64,000 nucleotides of DNA from Apostichopus japonicus (lineage: Eukaryota; Echinodermata; Holothuroidea; Aspidochirotida; Stichopodidae): NCBI RefSeq assembly GCF_037975245.1, contig NC_092561.1:5010001-5074000 (forward strand), written 5' to 3'. A program made the position numbers and the translations under genes. A model generated the notes under the pieces. It had not been told where the DNA came from, ran no database searches, and saw only the letters and a list, made by a program, of their open reading frames with translations. The stretch's first letter is position 1, and each line of letters starts with the position of its first letter. Shown in pieces: positions 47,409 to 60,600 of this stretch.

Positions 47409-48458
47409 GTTGTGATTAAATATATTGGTCCACTGTCAAATTTGATTTTCTTTATTACAGTTAAGTTTCTTTAGGGACGCACTTTGTATCTCACAAGGGA
47501 ACCATTGAAGAAGTTCAAACAAGTTAAGTTTTGACATTTGTCTTCAACCAAACACTGTACGATGGATCCATATGCCAATTATGCAGGATGTATAATCCCA
47601 TGCTGTACTTGGGAGTTGTTTCCAAGGTTTCCCGACTTCGACCTCTGGTGACCTCCTTTGGTCTAACACAACCTGCTCAAAAATCCTTTCGTCTCCCGAG
47701 GAAAATAAAAATGCTCTGATTTATTCAAATAAAATTGAACAAAACATTGTTTTTTTCTTCTCATTTTCAATATGATTAAATCGTTGAAATATGGTATCGT
47801 ACAAAATAATACATGCAGCACATAGCATGCTTTAATTTGAACTAAGAACAGTAACATATATTTGACATATATTTTAACATATATTCAAACATATTAAGAA
47901 TAGTAACATATATTTGACAATGATGAAAACTTGAGTTTATATAGTAAGATGCCTGTTAATAGTGTATCAAGTGTTCATGGGCCAAATTAATTAACTACTG
48001 GCAAATTGATTTAGCTTGATCTTAACCGAACCATACTCCCCTTCCCCCCCGTCCCCTTCCAATACACTGAATTTTGAAACCATATCTTTTCTATTTCCAA
48101 GATTCCCAGTTGTTCTGGTGATCTGCTCCAGACACAAGTCAAATAGATATTATTAGCAAATATACATATTACAAGAGAAAGTAAATAAACAATGCATGTA
48201 GGTGTTAAATTAAAAAAAAAAACTAGTTTCTTGTTTAGCCAACTTTTAAATGAGTGTCAACATGATTATGCAAACATTACCAAAAAAGAAATTTCATTGT
48301 ATAATTATATCTGTCCTATGCTATCTACTCAGCTCCCCCCCCCCGCCCCCCTCTATTTATAGTTTGTTGCTTTGACAATAAATGGAATGGAATACGGCTC
48401 TTAGTTTCTAGCAATTTCCATTATTGTCATGTCATCATGCAAAAAATGGAAGGAAAAA

Positions 48459-48575
48459 AGAGTATGAAGAGTATGAAAACCAAAGAGTATGAAAACCAAA
48501 GAGTATGAAAACCAAAGAGTATGAAAACCAAAAAGAGTATGAAAACCAAAAAGAGTATATAAACCAAAAAGCACC
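48459..48575. repeat. Short minisatellite, 16-19-bp AGAGTATGAAAACCAAA units
   Basis: About six head-to-tail units of AGAGTATGAAAACCAAA with small length differences in the A-run. Open frames here on the minus strand are produced by the repeat itself. Confidence 0.85.
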
Positions 48576-49519
48576 ATTCTGATTTGTAGCAATCAGCTTC
48601 ACAAATCATATCCAAAGCTTTCTAAGCATATTCTAAAGTGGCTTGCAGCCAGGGCATCGTAAAATATCATTAGGAATGTTAGGAAGCATACACCACACAT
48701 CAAACCATATATCTTAAAGGCATTTAAAAAAAAAAAAAAAATCCAGAATTCATTCAGCTTTCAATTCCATGCTAGGAAGCATAGGTAGTATTACTGACCA
48801 TATCAAAGGGGGGAAAATAATATTCTAGAATGTTCCTTTAAACTTGCGGCTAAGAATACTTTTGTTTGATTGCTGCCATTAAACCTTACAAATCAAAGTC
48901 GTTGAGATACTGTACATGGCACTTGAAAGCTACTTTAGAATACATTTGTACCAATTTTTCCTTTGACCTACCCGCTCTTTGCCTCAATTTTCTAATACCA
49001 GGAGCGTGCACACTGTACCACTGGTAGTACAAACAGTAGCCTTCGTAGAATAGTTAGCAACCACGGTAGATCGTGCCTTAATTGTCACCCCAGTCCCAGG
49101 GGTATGGCATCCTGGGCCAGAGGTCTAAGGGAAGGGGTGTCCCCATCCCCTTTTAGAAAAGTTAAAAATGTGTTTACGTAAGGTGGATAACATGCAAAAT
49201 GGTGCTATCTTTGAACTGATTACACAATGATTTACAAAAAATAGGGAATTTTCTGGAAGGGGAAATGTGGCATGGCACTCCCTGACTGGTACCCGAGCAG
49301 ACCACCCCACCCCCCCCCCCACGTAGTACATCACTGAGTACACACTAATCAGTTATAACAATCAATATCAAATACATTATATGTAAAATTGGTGAACAAT
49401 TTTTACAAAAGGTATTATATTAACAGTGTTTTACATTCTTCTTCTACACAACAATGAAATGTAAAATAATCAATGGTACAATAGATCTATAAAATGGAAT
49501 TAACCATGTTAGCCCATGT

Positions 49520-49886
49520 CAAGGGCGTAGGAACCGGGGGGCTGGGGGCGCCAGCCCCCCCAGTGAAAAATGTGGAGGGGCGGAAGTATCATTCCGCCCG
49601 CCCCCCCGGTTCGCAAGTCAGAAAACCCCTTTTTCATTTCCAAATGAGCAAAAAATCTCATTTGGAACACCAAATTGCATCTAAGGCCAGGTGAAAATAC
49701 AAAATTAAGTTTACAAATGGAGTGGGTGTTGAAGTGTGCTATATTGCACCAAATTGCATCTGAGGCCACCTGGAAATGCAAAAAAAATCCAAAGGGGAGG
49801 GGGACACCCCCTCCCCTTAGACCCCTCCCCCAGGCCGGCCGTCAGTCTTCAGCCCCCCCACTCAAAAGTACCTTCCTACGCCACTG
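49520..49886 (+). mobile_element. hAT-like MITE, copy C (8-bp TSD GCCCATGT)
   Basis: Starts CAAGGGCGTAGGAACC and ends CCTTCCTACGCCACTG. GCCCATGT is duplicated exactly at 49512-49519 and 49887-49894. At 367 bp it is the longest copy and probably closest to full length. Confidence 0.9.
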
Positions 49887-50256
49887 GCCCATGTAGCTAT
49901 TTATTGTAGTAGTATCACAATGTAGTTCCCCCCTCCCCAGAAAATTTCCAAAAAAAAGCTTGGCTGGTAGCCATAACAAAATTCAATGAAAAATACAGTA
50001 TGCTGAAATAAAGTGGAGAAAAACAGTATATTTCAGTTGTGAATGAATAATTAAACTTGCTCAAATCTCCTGAAACCTGAACAGCTACCCAAAAGTACAA
50101 ACAAAAGTGTTAAAAAAGAGTTAACAAGGATAACTACTTAAGGCTATGGATAACAATGCCTGATGTTTTAGGAAACATGAGCTGTATGCATCATCCATGA
50201 CAACAGGAGCTAACGGAAGAAGATTTACACTTCAGTCAGGAAGATTGCAATTCAGT

Positions 50257-50700
50257 AGTGGGTAGTGCTATAGCTTTTATACTATAGTACTGTAGAGCCT
50301 AACCAAATAAATGCACTCCCTAACATAACTAGTGGGTAGTGCTATAGCTTTTATACTATAGTACTGTAGAGCCTAACCAAATAAATGCACTCCCTAACAT
50401 AACTAGTGGGTAGTGCTGTAGCAACTATACTATAGTACTGTAGAGCCTAACCAAATAAATGCACTCCCTAACATAACTAGTGGGTAGTGCTATAGCTACT
50501 ATACTATAGTACTGTAGAGCCTAACCAAATAAATGCACTCCCTAACATAACTAGTGGGTAGTGCTATAGCTTTTATACTATAGTACTGTAGAGCCTAACC
50601 AAATAAATGCACTCCCTAACATAACTAGTGGGTAGTGCTGTAGCAACTATACTATAGTACTGTAGAGCCTAACCAAATAAATGCACTCCCTAACATAACT
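50257..50700. repeat. Tandem array, exactly 6 x 74 bp
   Basis: Unit starts at 50257, 50331, 50405, 50479, 50553 and 50627; every unit is 74 bp with no indels. Differences cluster in one short window after GTAGTGCT: units 1, 2 and 5 read ATAGCTTTTAT, units 3 and 6 read GTAGCAACTAT, and unit 4 reads ATAGCTACTAT. All units contain TATACTATAGTACTGTAGAG and AATAAATGCACTCCC. It lies between the MITE and the helicase 3' end. Not CRISPR: there are no unique spacers. Confidence 0.95.
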
Positions 50701-51083
50701 TTGAAAGAATACTCACAGGAAATACAATATGGAAGCAAAATTGATATAAAATTAAAAAAATACATCATAAAATTATGTAACAACAGCTGCTTAAAGTTAC
50801 TCAAATTAAAGCAATATATTCAAGGATGTTTACTTGGTGGGTCGCCTATCGCCAGTCTTTGGGATTTCGATGTTTGGACTGTTCCTTCAACCAGAATGGT
50901 CAAGAATTTACTTAATAGTAATCATTGTTGCAGGTTTGCAGTTTGCTCTAGCTTGTCTAAGTGTTTGGGCTCTGAATGTCTGGAAACTAGTCCTTCAGAC
51001 ACCAGGACCAGGACAATTTATTGATGAACTTTTGACTTTACAAACACTGTCTCCTCTGTTAACATCATGTTAAACAGTGTTTA

Positions 51084-51420
51084 TTGACTAGATTGCCTTC
51101 TCTGCATATATTGTGGGCTTGCAGCAGCGTTTGTAACCTTCAACAAGAAAGGCAAATAAATGTCATTGTCTCCTTGGACTTGACCAAGTCTTCTTCCTCC
51201 TCCTTTAATCCTTTGTCTACAAATCCCATTACATCTATCTTTTTGTGTTCACCAAACTCATTAACCTGTCTGTATTCTGTGCGTGTTTTTGTCCCTTCTG
51301 TTAACTGCTACTTGCCACTTAGCCTTTGAAGAAGATCCTGCTAGGATCGAAATGTCAGTCATTTAGCCTCTGAAGATCCTGCTAGGATCGAAACGTCAGG
51401 CCAACTTACTTTTACACATC
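51084..51420 (+). mobile_element. Possible Penelope-like retroelement remnant with paired hammerhead-like motifs
   Basis: Two near-copies of GAAGATCCTGCTAGGATCGA followed by AA(A/C)GTC occur at about 51330-51352 and 51369-51393. GATCC/GGATC can pair around TGCTA, followed by GAAA and then a GTC, like stem II and the 3' core of a hammerhead ribozyme. The 5' core is imperfect in both (TTGAAGA and CTGAAGA overlapping the stem). Penelope-like elements are known to carry such motifs. No reverse-transcriptase frame was seen. Confidence 0.35.
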
Positions 51421-51651
51421 CTTGACATCCTGGCAGGTTGTTGTTTACCAAAATTGTCTTCACCAACCATTGTTTTTTTTCTATCGGTCTCCCTTTAAGT
51501 TGGATTATGATGGGGTTTTCCCTTCAACCAGAAAGGTCAAATAATTTTGAAATGTGCTTTTCAACTTTTTAAATCCAAGAATTCCTCCTTCTTTACATCC
51601 TGGTGGCCCGGGGGATTATTATTCTTTGTAATTCCAAACTTGTCTCCCTCC

Positions 51652-54600
51652 CTAAATGTCAGGTTTGGTTTTCGCAGCCTCCTTTCTTTGGATTCTGACC
51701 TCTTTGTATTCCTGGAATTTTTCTTTCACGCAATAGGTGGATAATTTCTTGATGTACTCCTTAAATACGTTTACGTACAGGTCTCTCTCTTTGGCATCTA
51801 TAAAGAGGTCATTCCATAATCTGTTGATTTTTGGCTGCGGATCAAAGAATGGACAATTTTTTTATGCTAATTCAGTCGACAGAAAAAGGCATAGACGTTT
51901 ATTTATACAATGTAATTTTATGCCATGTGATGTTAAATCAAAGTCATGGGATTAATTGCAAGAAGTGCAGCCTACATTGGATTCAAGTATTATTAAAAAA
52001 TAAAACAAGAGCCCAACAAGTACTTTGGTCCCTTGCTTAGTGTATTATAAGAGTGTTGTATGTCATCACACAATATCATATTTATGCCTACATGTACCAG
52101 CCATTAACCGACATCTGTATTCCAAGTTTGGATACAATCTGATGTGAGGTTGTGGAGTTATTGCAATTTTAAAATTTTGGCTCCTCCCAAAAAATTGGGC
52201 GAATCAAAGTTTTGCGCCTAAATGGTCCCGAAAATATTTGGCCAAACAAAGTGGCTCAAAAATATATTTACCCCCTCCCCCCAAAAAAAATTGAACCCCC
52301 AAAAGTGTAGGCCCAAGTGGTCCCAAAACCTTTTGGGCCCCACAAATTCGGACACAAAGAATGTGTCCCAAGATGTATTTCAGGTAGAAACAAGAGCATC
52401 AATGACGCAGTATCTCAATACTGGAAGTTTTAATTTTGATTCCTAATTTCAAATCTTTGCTCTGTCTCTACAATTATCAATATCAATCATGGTACAACAA
52501 ATATATAACTTGCATTTTTGCTACTTTGCCACGAATAGTCTCTGCAGGTTACACTTTATCCTGCTAGTCTTGCCTTTAGCGCTCATTGCCTGTTAGTCGA
52601 AAGAACGACGTTGCAAGGTTTAGTAATGTCATAGAATATTTAAGAACTTGTTTTTTATGTGGTATCCTCCATCTTGGGTCAGTCTCTGTTGGACTTTTTG
52701 GTCATATAGTTTATAGTTTGACGTCAATGACAACGGCCAAATTAGAAGAGGTGAACAACTCGACCATATTCTTGATGCCTGCCTTGAGAGCTAGGCCTAT
52801 TGACCTACTGTATGTTACTGTAGACTGTAGTGGTGACTACCATCAAAACTGTGTCCACTTCTAGATATCAAAACAACCCACGTTTTTCCATCTCAATTTT
52901 TCTGACATGAAGATTTCATGGATTTATGACTTGGAAAAAATAATGTAAAAGAAGATTACAAGTTTTTATATGCAAGTGATGGGTGGCCTCCTCCTCCCCT
53001 AATAGCCACCTCAGTTCCTCTCCATTTTGTTATTTTATTTTAATTCTTTGTACATTTGATGTCAAACATTACAGGTTCAAAAGAAAGCTAAACATACTTC
53101 TTATAACCTTATACATCTTATATCCTTATAAATAAAACATAACCTTATACAATTTTTATAGTCTTATAAAAGTTGTGATGCTATGGCCGGCTCCTCTTTT
53201 ATACGTACCCATCAACAAACTTACCCTGGTCCTTCCTAGGAAAAGCTGTCTGAACACCAGTACAATGCTAATGTGGCTATCACTGAAAGCCTAATAGACC
53301 TAGGGGGCCTAGGCCTATATATATATATTTTTAAATGCACTAGGCCTACAGTAAGTAGCCTTCAGAAATACAAGAATGTGTATACGTAATTATACAAAAT
53401 ACATGAAGGGCAATCAAACAAACTTATCATGGCCCTTGCTCTGAAAAGCTACCTGAACACCAGTACTATCCTTAAATGGATGTTACAAAAACGAAGGCCT
53501 AATATAAATTAAATGCACTACGTAGAATTCAGCAGTACAGAATTTGTATATGTAATTAGCATGCAATACACTACACCTGGCGTACCTAACTACAATACAG
53601 AAAATTGGTCGCGAGGGTAGCCATTTTCGTATATCTAACATGTAGCTGCCATGAGTCATAGCCAATCTGCTACAAAACAGACTTGGGGGCGGGGCTTAAT
53701 CATCAAAAACGGACCTTTTTACTAAAAGTAGGGGCGGCAGCTCAGTGTTGTTTTAAGAAAGAAAAATCATTTAAACATCAAATAAAGCAAATAAAAGCCA
53801 TAAAATGTCATATACAGCTGGTAAAATTCTTATTAATACCTACCTGTAAACAACAAATGAAAGTTTAAAATGTTAATAAAATATATAATACATAGGACCC
53901 TATCTTAGACGATACCACTGTTGACAGACAATTCTATTCTATTCTCTTTCATAAAACATAAGTTTTGGAGCGTGTGCAAAAATGGGTTGTTTAAACTGTA
54001 TTTCAGACCAAATTGGCCCGATTTGGACATAAATCGGTGAAAAAGTCATAGAATGAGATAAAATTCTGGAATAAAAAATAGTAACTTTTGTTGGCCTATA
54101 TGATATATGCTTGCTCTGAAAATTCCAGAGAAAAAGAACTTTATATGAAGACGCTGAAAAATTTTTAAGAGAGGAGAGAGTCCCACTTACTGTTACAATA
54201 TCTCTATACATGTAATGTATTGAGATAATAAAATTTAGGCCCAAAAATGGATCCGGAATTTTTGGGGCCGAGATGGTCAAAAAAATTAGGCCTACATGTA
54301 CCAGCTATTAACCAACAACTGTGTACCAAGTTTGGCTACACGAGGTGCAGGTTTATTGCAATGTAAATATTTTAACGTTTGACCCCATAACCTAGTCACA
54401 CCAAAAACAATAGTGCACATTTTTCTCACTGTAGTATATGTATATAGCAAGTATGACAAATATACATCACTCCGTTGTTGATTTATACTGGACCCGAGCA
54501 AGTATCACAGACACACACGCCAACACGCTAAACTGCATAGGTTTCTTTGCTTCCAGCAAGGAACCATAAATTGAAGTAACGAAGTTGAACTATTTACCAA

Positions 54601-57600
54601 GAACTCAAAGTTGCCGATGATGAAGACGGAGTACGCTGCTCTGGTGAGGGCGACATTCAGCTCATTGTGATTATCAAGGAAGCTGTAGTAGGATAACAAA
54701 AGGTTTTTTTTTGGAAGACTTCTTGTAGTAAGAATATTTTTCAGATATAGGACATGAAATATCATAGATATGAAGTGAAATTTCCGTCATGTAAAGACGT
54801 ACAACCATATCAGTCAGTTGAAAACAACTGCTGCAGACGACAACAAACATGATCGAAAGAATAAAATTCTGTGTTGAAATTTTACCCCAGATATTGAGAA
54901 TACGGTTGTGTCTTAACACAGGAGATGATCACAATATCCTTCATCTTCCCTTGAAGTCCTTTGATATCGCCTATGTAGGGTCTAGGGAACAAACAGACAT
55001 TAACAAAAACAAAATGAAGCCACCAAAAAAACACAAAATCGTCTCCAAAAAAAACAAACAAAGCAAAATGGATTTTACACACCCCATCATTTACAAACCG
55101 GTATCTTTCAAAGATCACTTAGTTTTGGTTTAGTGCTCCTCAAAATGATGATTTCAATAAGATATTCCTTTTTGTTCAATGGTTGCATTCCTTTTCAGTG
55201 ATTTTATTCCTTAGCCAATGGCGGAGCGTCCATACAGTCAGAGGGGGCGCATGCCCCCCCCTGACGGACTCGAATGGACTGCTGGCGCCCTTTTCAGCCT
55301 TTCACCACTTTTTACTTATTCACGATTATTGACTTTTTTATTGCGCTCTCAAATACCTATTGATATTTGTCACATTTTGTTGGTGTAATTTTCTGACAAA
55401 ATGGCGATGACACCTATTTATCCTTCGTTTATCTGCAAATTAGCAAGGCCCGGAAAGGGTAATGTCCGGCGATCTAGGGAGTATCTTTACTCAAAAAATT
55501 CATGAAAAGGTTGGCTTCTCTAGGGAGGGGAGTCACGTGCCTCCTGCCGCCCCCCCTCCCCCCCTCCCTTCTTATCCAGCTAGGACGTCTCTCTTGCTCT
55601 CACTTACCCAGCACGATTATTAATCTTCTGTTTCAGCCGTCTGACTTGTTCCCGGTACGGTGCTATGATCGCTAGACTAATGTTGTGACCAGAGTGCCGA
55701 AAGATAGTGTCAACCAGATTCTGCACCAGATCAATCTCTGCTTCGTTGATCAAATCACTTTAATTGTTTCAGAAATATCACAATAAATTACATACAATAT
55801 CAGAAAATTATACTGTCTGTCAGAAAGTGAAAAATCCTTGGAACCATATTCACAGGTTTATAAAGCAGGCAGATCACTTAAACCAAACTGACTTCTATGT
55901 TGTTTGGAATTGTTAAGGTGCCATCAAAACGAATCAATCAATTTCTGCAATTTTGTTCCAATATATCCATTTGCTGCCAAATGTGGAAATGATGACCTTT
56001 CTGATGCGAGCAAATTTAAAATTTTGAATTTTTTTGGAATTCTGGTGATGCCTACATGTAAAATGGTGGCACTTAGAAAGGCTTTTGTCACCCAATATTT
56101 TCTGAGAAATATGCATTTTTTTGTGTGTAACATCAATAAATTGAATAGTAGGTGATAATTCATTCTTTCCCGTGGCATGAAAATGTTCGCTACTCGCCCC
56201 AATGAAAAGAAATATAGGCTAATTTAAGGTTCAAATGATGCTGTAAAGGAGGTTTTATACTCTACTATGCTAAATGCTAAAGAAATGATGGTTGCTAAGT
56301 CAAAATTTGATGCAATTTTTTTTTATGTATACTTGACAATTACAATGCGGGTTTTCGGACGCTTGCGCGGGTCAGCGGGTTTGGGTGTTAGAATGCGGGT
56401 CCAACCCGCGAAATGCGGGTCAGTTGGGAGCTCTGATGTTGAATTTTGAAACGACTGAGTTCATTTCCATACAATATAACTTGATACAATGAGACATATA
56501 CATAAATACAATAACTAATGATATTGAATTGTACCATCCAACCAATGATACCCAACCATACCATATAAATACAATAGATGCATACATATACACATACATA
56601 CACACACCTATAGATACATACATACAAGGATGTGTAGGAGGCCTGAGAAATTGAGAGCATTCTAATTATGTATGAATATTACAAGCCTTGACAAGAATGG
56701 TTTAAAGTTAAGAATCCAATGCAAAATGCAGTTTTAATGTACATAGGCTTACCCACATAAAATAACATTATGTTCAATAGAAAGTGGGGTCTCTTAAGCA
56801 AAAACCCAGTTGGGACAATTTTTTTCGATACTGTTCATTCAAATCCTGCTTCCGAGCACTCGGAAAGACAGTATGAGTAGTTTGTTGCTATCAGATAAAA
56901 GTTGGGAACTGTTCATACTGTCAGAACGAGTGCTTTGAAGCATGAAATAGGATGACAGTATAGTGTGGTATTAGCATTACAAACAGAGTAAAGGTTAGGA
57001 ACTGTTCATACTCTCAGTACGAGTGCTTTGAAGCATGATATAGGAAGACAGTATAGTGCTATTAGCATTACAAACAGAGTAAAGGTTAGGAACTGTTCAT
57101 ACTGTCAGAACGAGTGCTTTGAAGCATGAAATAGGATGACAGTATAGTGTGGTATTAGCATTACAAACAGAGTAAAGGTTAGGAACTGTTCATACTGTCA
57201 GAACGAGTGCTTTGAAGCATGAAATAGGATGACAGTAGAGTGTGGTATTAGCATTACAGAGTAAAGGTTAGGAACTGTTCATACTCTCAGTACGAGTGCT
57301 TTGAAGCATGAAATAGGATGACAGTATAGTGTGCTATTAGCATTACAAACAGAGTAAAGGTTAGGAACTGTTCATACTGTCAGAACGAGTGCTTTGAAGC
57401 ATGATATAGGATGACAGCATATAGTGCTATTAGCATTACAAACAGAGTAAAGGTTAGGAACTGTTCATACTGTCAGTACGAGTGCTTTGAAGCATGAAAT
57501 AGGATGACAGTATAGTGTGGTATTAGCATTACAAACAGAGTAAAGGTTAGGAACTGTTCATACTCTCAGTACGAGTGCTTTGAAGCATGATATAGGAAGA

Positions 57601-60600
57601 CAGTATACAGTGCTATTAGCATTACAAACAGAGTAAAGGTTAGGAACTGTTCATACTGTCAGTACGAGTGCTTTGAAGCATGATATAGGAAGACAGTATA
57701 CAGTGCTATTAGCATTAGGAAGTATTGTCCCAACTGGCTGCATGAAACATTCATAAGGATATTCATACCCATCAGATGTGGCTTTCTCTTCACTGTCTTT
57801 GAGGTTGAATATGAGGTACGGCGTCAATTTGAAGTTCTCCCTTCCATAAATGGGGCTAAGAGGGTGAGAAAAGATGATTCAATAACTGGACGAGAGTGCA
57901 AGCTACAATACACGAAGTAACTTCTAATGGATGCTAAATTGAAAATAAAGCCATTCTCAATTATTTAATTTCCTATTAGGGCCAGGGGGAAAAAAATGGT
58001 TGCAGGAAAGTCTCCTCTTAGGGCCAGGGGGAAAATATTGCTTGCAGCAAAGGGTTTGAGGGAATCAGAATGTTACCAAAACTAGACAGCAATATCCAGG
58101 GTTGTATTTTATGTGTGTTTAGGGGGGGGGGGGGGTTTGATGCAAGATTGAGGGCAGACTATTGTTTTTTTCCCATATTTTTTAGTCGGCCTGATTTGGC
58201 ATACAAGCAAAGAGCTTTTTTTCACAGCTATATCAATTATTGTTAATGATATAGCAACAGCACTCAACAACAGAATATAAAATTAATTAATGGTATAGTG
58301 TTACTATCATTCTAACTAACATTTAACAATTATATAACAATATGTACCAAACATAATGATCTACTATTGACCTATTCAGTATGATAAGCCATAACTAATG
58401 ATATCCAATCATACCATAAAACTAATGATATCCAACCATACCAACAAACTAATGATACCCAACCATACCAACAAACTAATAATATCCAACCATACCAACA
58501 AACTAATGATACCCAACCATACCATCAAACTAGTTATAACCATACCAAACTAATGATATCCAACCATACCAACAAACTAATGATACCCAACCATACCAAA
58601 AAACTAATGATATCCAACCATACCAACAAACTAATGATACCCAACCATACCAACAAACTAATGATACCCAACCATACCAACAAACTAACGATACCCAACC
58701 GTACCATCAAACTAGTAATAACCATACCAAACTAATGATACCCAACCATACCAACAAACTAATGATACCCAACCATACCATCAAACTAGTAATAACCATA
58801 CCAAACTAATGATATCCAACCATAACAACAAACTAATGATACCCAACCATACCAACAAACTAATGATACCCAACCATACCATCAAACTAGTAAGAACCAT
58901 ACCAAACTAATGATATCCAACCATAACAACAAACTAATGATATCCAACCATAACAACAAACTAATGATACCCAACCATACCGTCAAACTAGTACTATCCA
59001 ACCATACAAAACTAATGATATCCAACATACCATCAAACTAATGATACCCAGCCATACCATCAAACAAGTTATAACCAACCATACAAAACTAATGATACCC
59101 AACATACCATCAAACTAATGATACCCAGCATACCATAGAACAAAATGATTCCCAACCATACCAAAAAGCTAATGATACCCAGCCATATCATATGCCTAAT
59201 GATACCCAACCATACCATTAAACTAATGACACTCAACCATGTCATCTCACTAGTCATCCCTAATAAGTGATACTCAACCACATCAAATGATATCAGTCCA
59301 TACTTGTTCCTGATTCTGTTGTGGTAAAAAATTTTGTTCGGAAAGCTAAATATTTCTGGATGGCACCAACATTGATCTGTGAGCCTTTGAACCGGATGAG
59401 AACTACTCCCTTGGAAGTTCATCCAGAGACGAGTGAAGAGAGACTGGGAGAGTTTTAACCGACTCGGAATCTGAGCGGAAAAGAAAAACAATTATTAGAG
59501 TTAAGCAATTCAAACAGGAGTCCAGATGTTTCTTGATTTGTTGATCAGCAAAAGGGGAACATAATAGAAAGAATCATGGTGGCATTGAACAACATGAAAA
59601 CAAATGCAACTCTTGCAAACATTGAACATTAAAGGAACTCCACATCCTCCCTTCTTTCCTCCTCTTCCACCCCTCCCCCTCTCCAAAATATCATTGTTTT
59701 GGTTGTCACACCTGTGGAAATGCCTTTGGTTTCAGCTCCTTTGGGTCTCCAGCAAGTACTAACTTAGTTATAGTACTGTACAGGGGTAATATTGTGTCCA
59801 CTTCCAGACACTGACATGCCTGCAGAAATAAAAGAAATGAAAAAATATGATACAAGGATATTAAAAACAAAAACATCAACTTAACATAACATCTGGGACT
59901 ACCATCAATTCTGCTCTTAATGATTTTCAATGATGACACAACATAAATATTGACATTGATATGTTGTAGACCATTCAATGGCACTGCTATCAGGTTAGGT
60001 TTGTATCTTTACGACACATTTAATTATTGAGAAATGCCTCGTTAAACATCTGAGGTTCTTTGATAAAAGTGGCTGGTTTACATAATGTGCTACCGGTACT
60101 GTGGCCACTGAGTGGATAAAGGCGGTGGCATTTGAAGGAATGAGGCTTAGCAATCTTGAGGTACCGTGTTCGATACCCTGCCGGGTCATCGTTAGGTGGA
60201 TTTTTCATCCAAGAGCAATCTATGGTTTTCTCATATGAAATGACTTTCTAAATTTGGAAAAGATTCCAAATTTGAGTTAAAATGTTGAAATGGAAGACAC
60301 CCGACAAGTAATTCGTAATCCATAAGCCCTTGCGGGTTTCTCCCACATTTGTGGTCGCTTAAGATGTTGTAAAAATAACTGCTACATGTTATTATTATTA
60401 TTATTATAATACACAGACCATTAGAACAGTTTGTTAGAAGCAGCTGGGAAAAAAAAAACTCAATTGGAAAACAGAAGACTTTTATGGCCTCAAATGAAAT
60501 GTTGATGATGTAGTTTGAGTTTGATTGATTTCCACATAATATAAATACAATAGTGAATAATTAAATTACAAGGAGGTGGAGGAGGACTGAAGAAGCAGAG

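Noticed and set aside
50257-50700. CRISPR-like array
   Set aside because: Units are full-length tandem repeats with no unique spacers, and the genome is eukaryotic.
55216-55582. Possible further hAT-like MITE with GC-rich ends
   Set aside because: It shares the style of poly-C and GGGGGCGC text but I could not find matching termini or a target duplication.
58534-58735. Repetitive open frames on both strands
   Set aside because: They are by-products of a 27-bp tandem repeat whose unit is a multiple of three.
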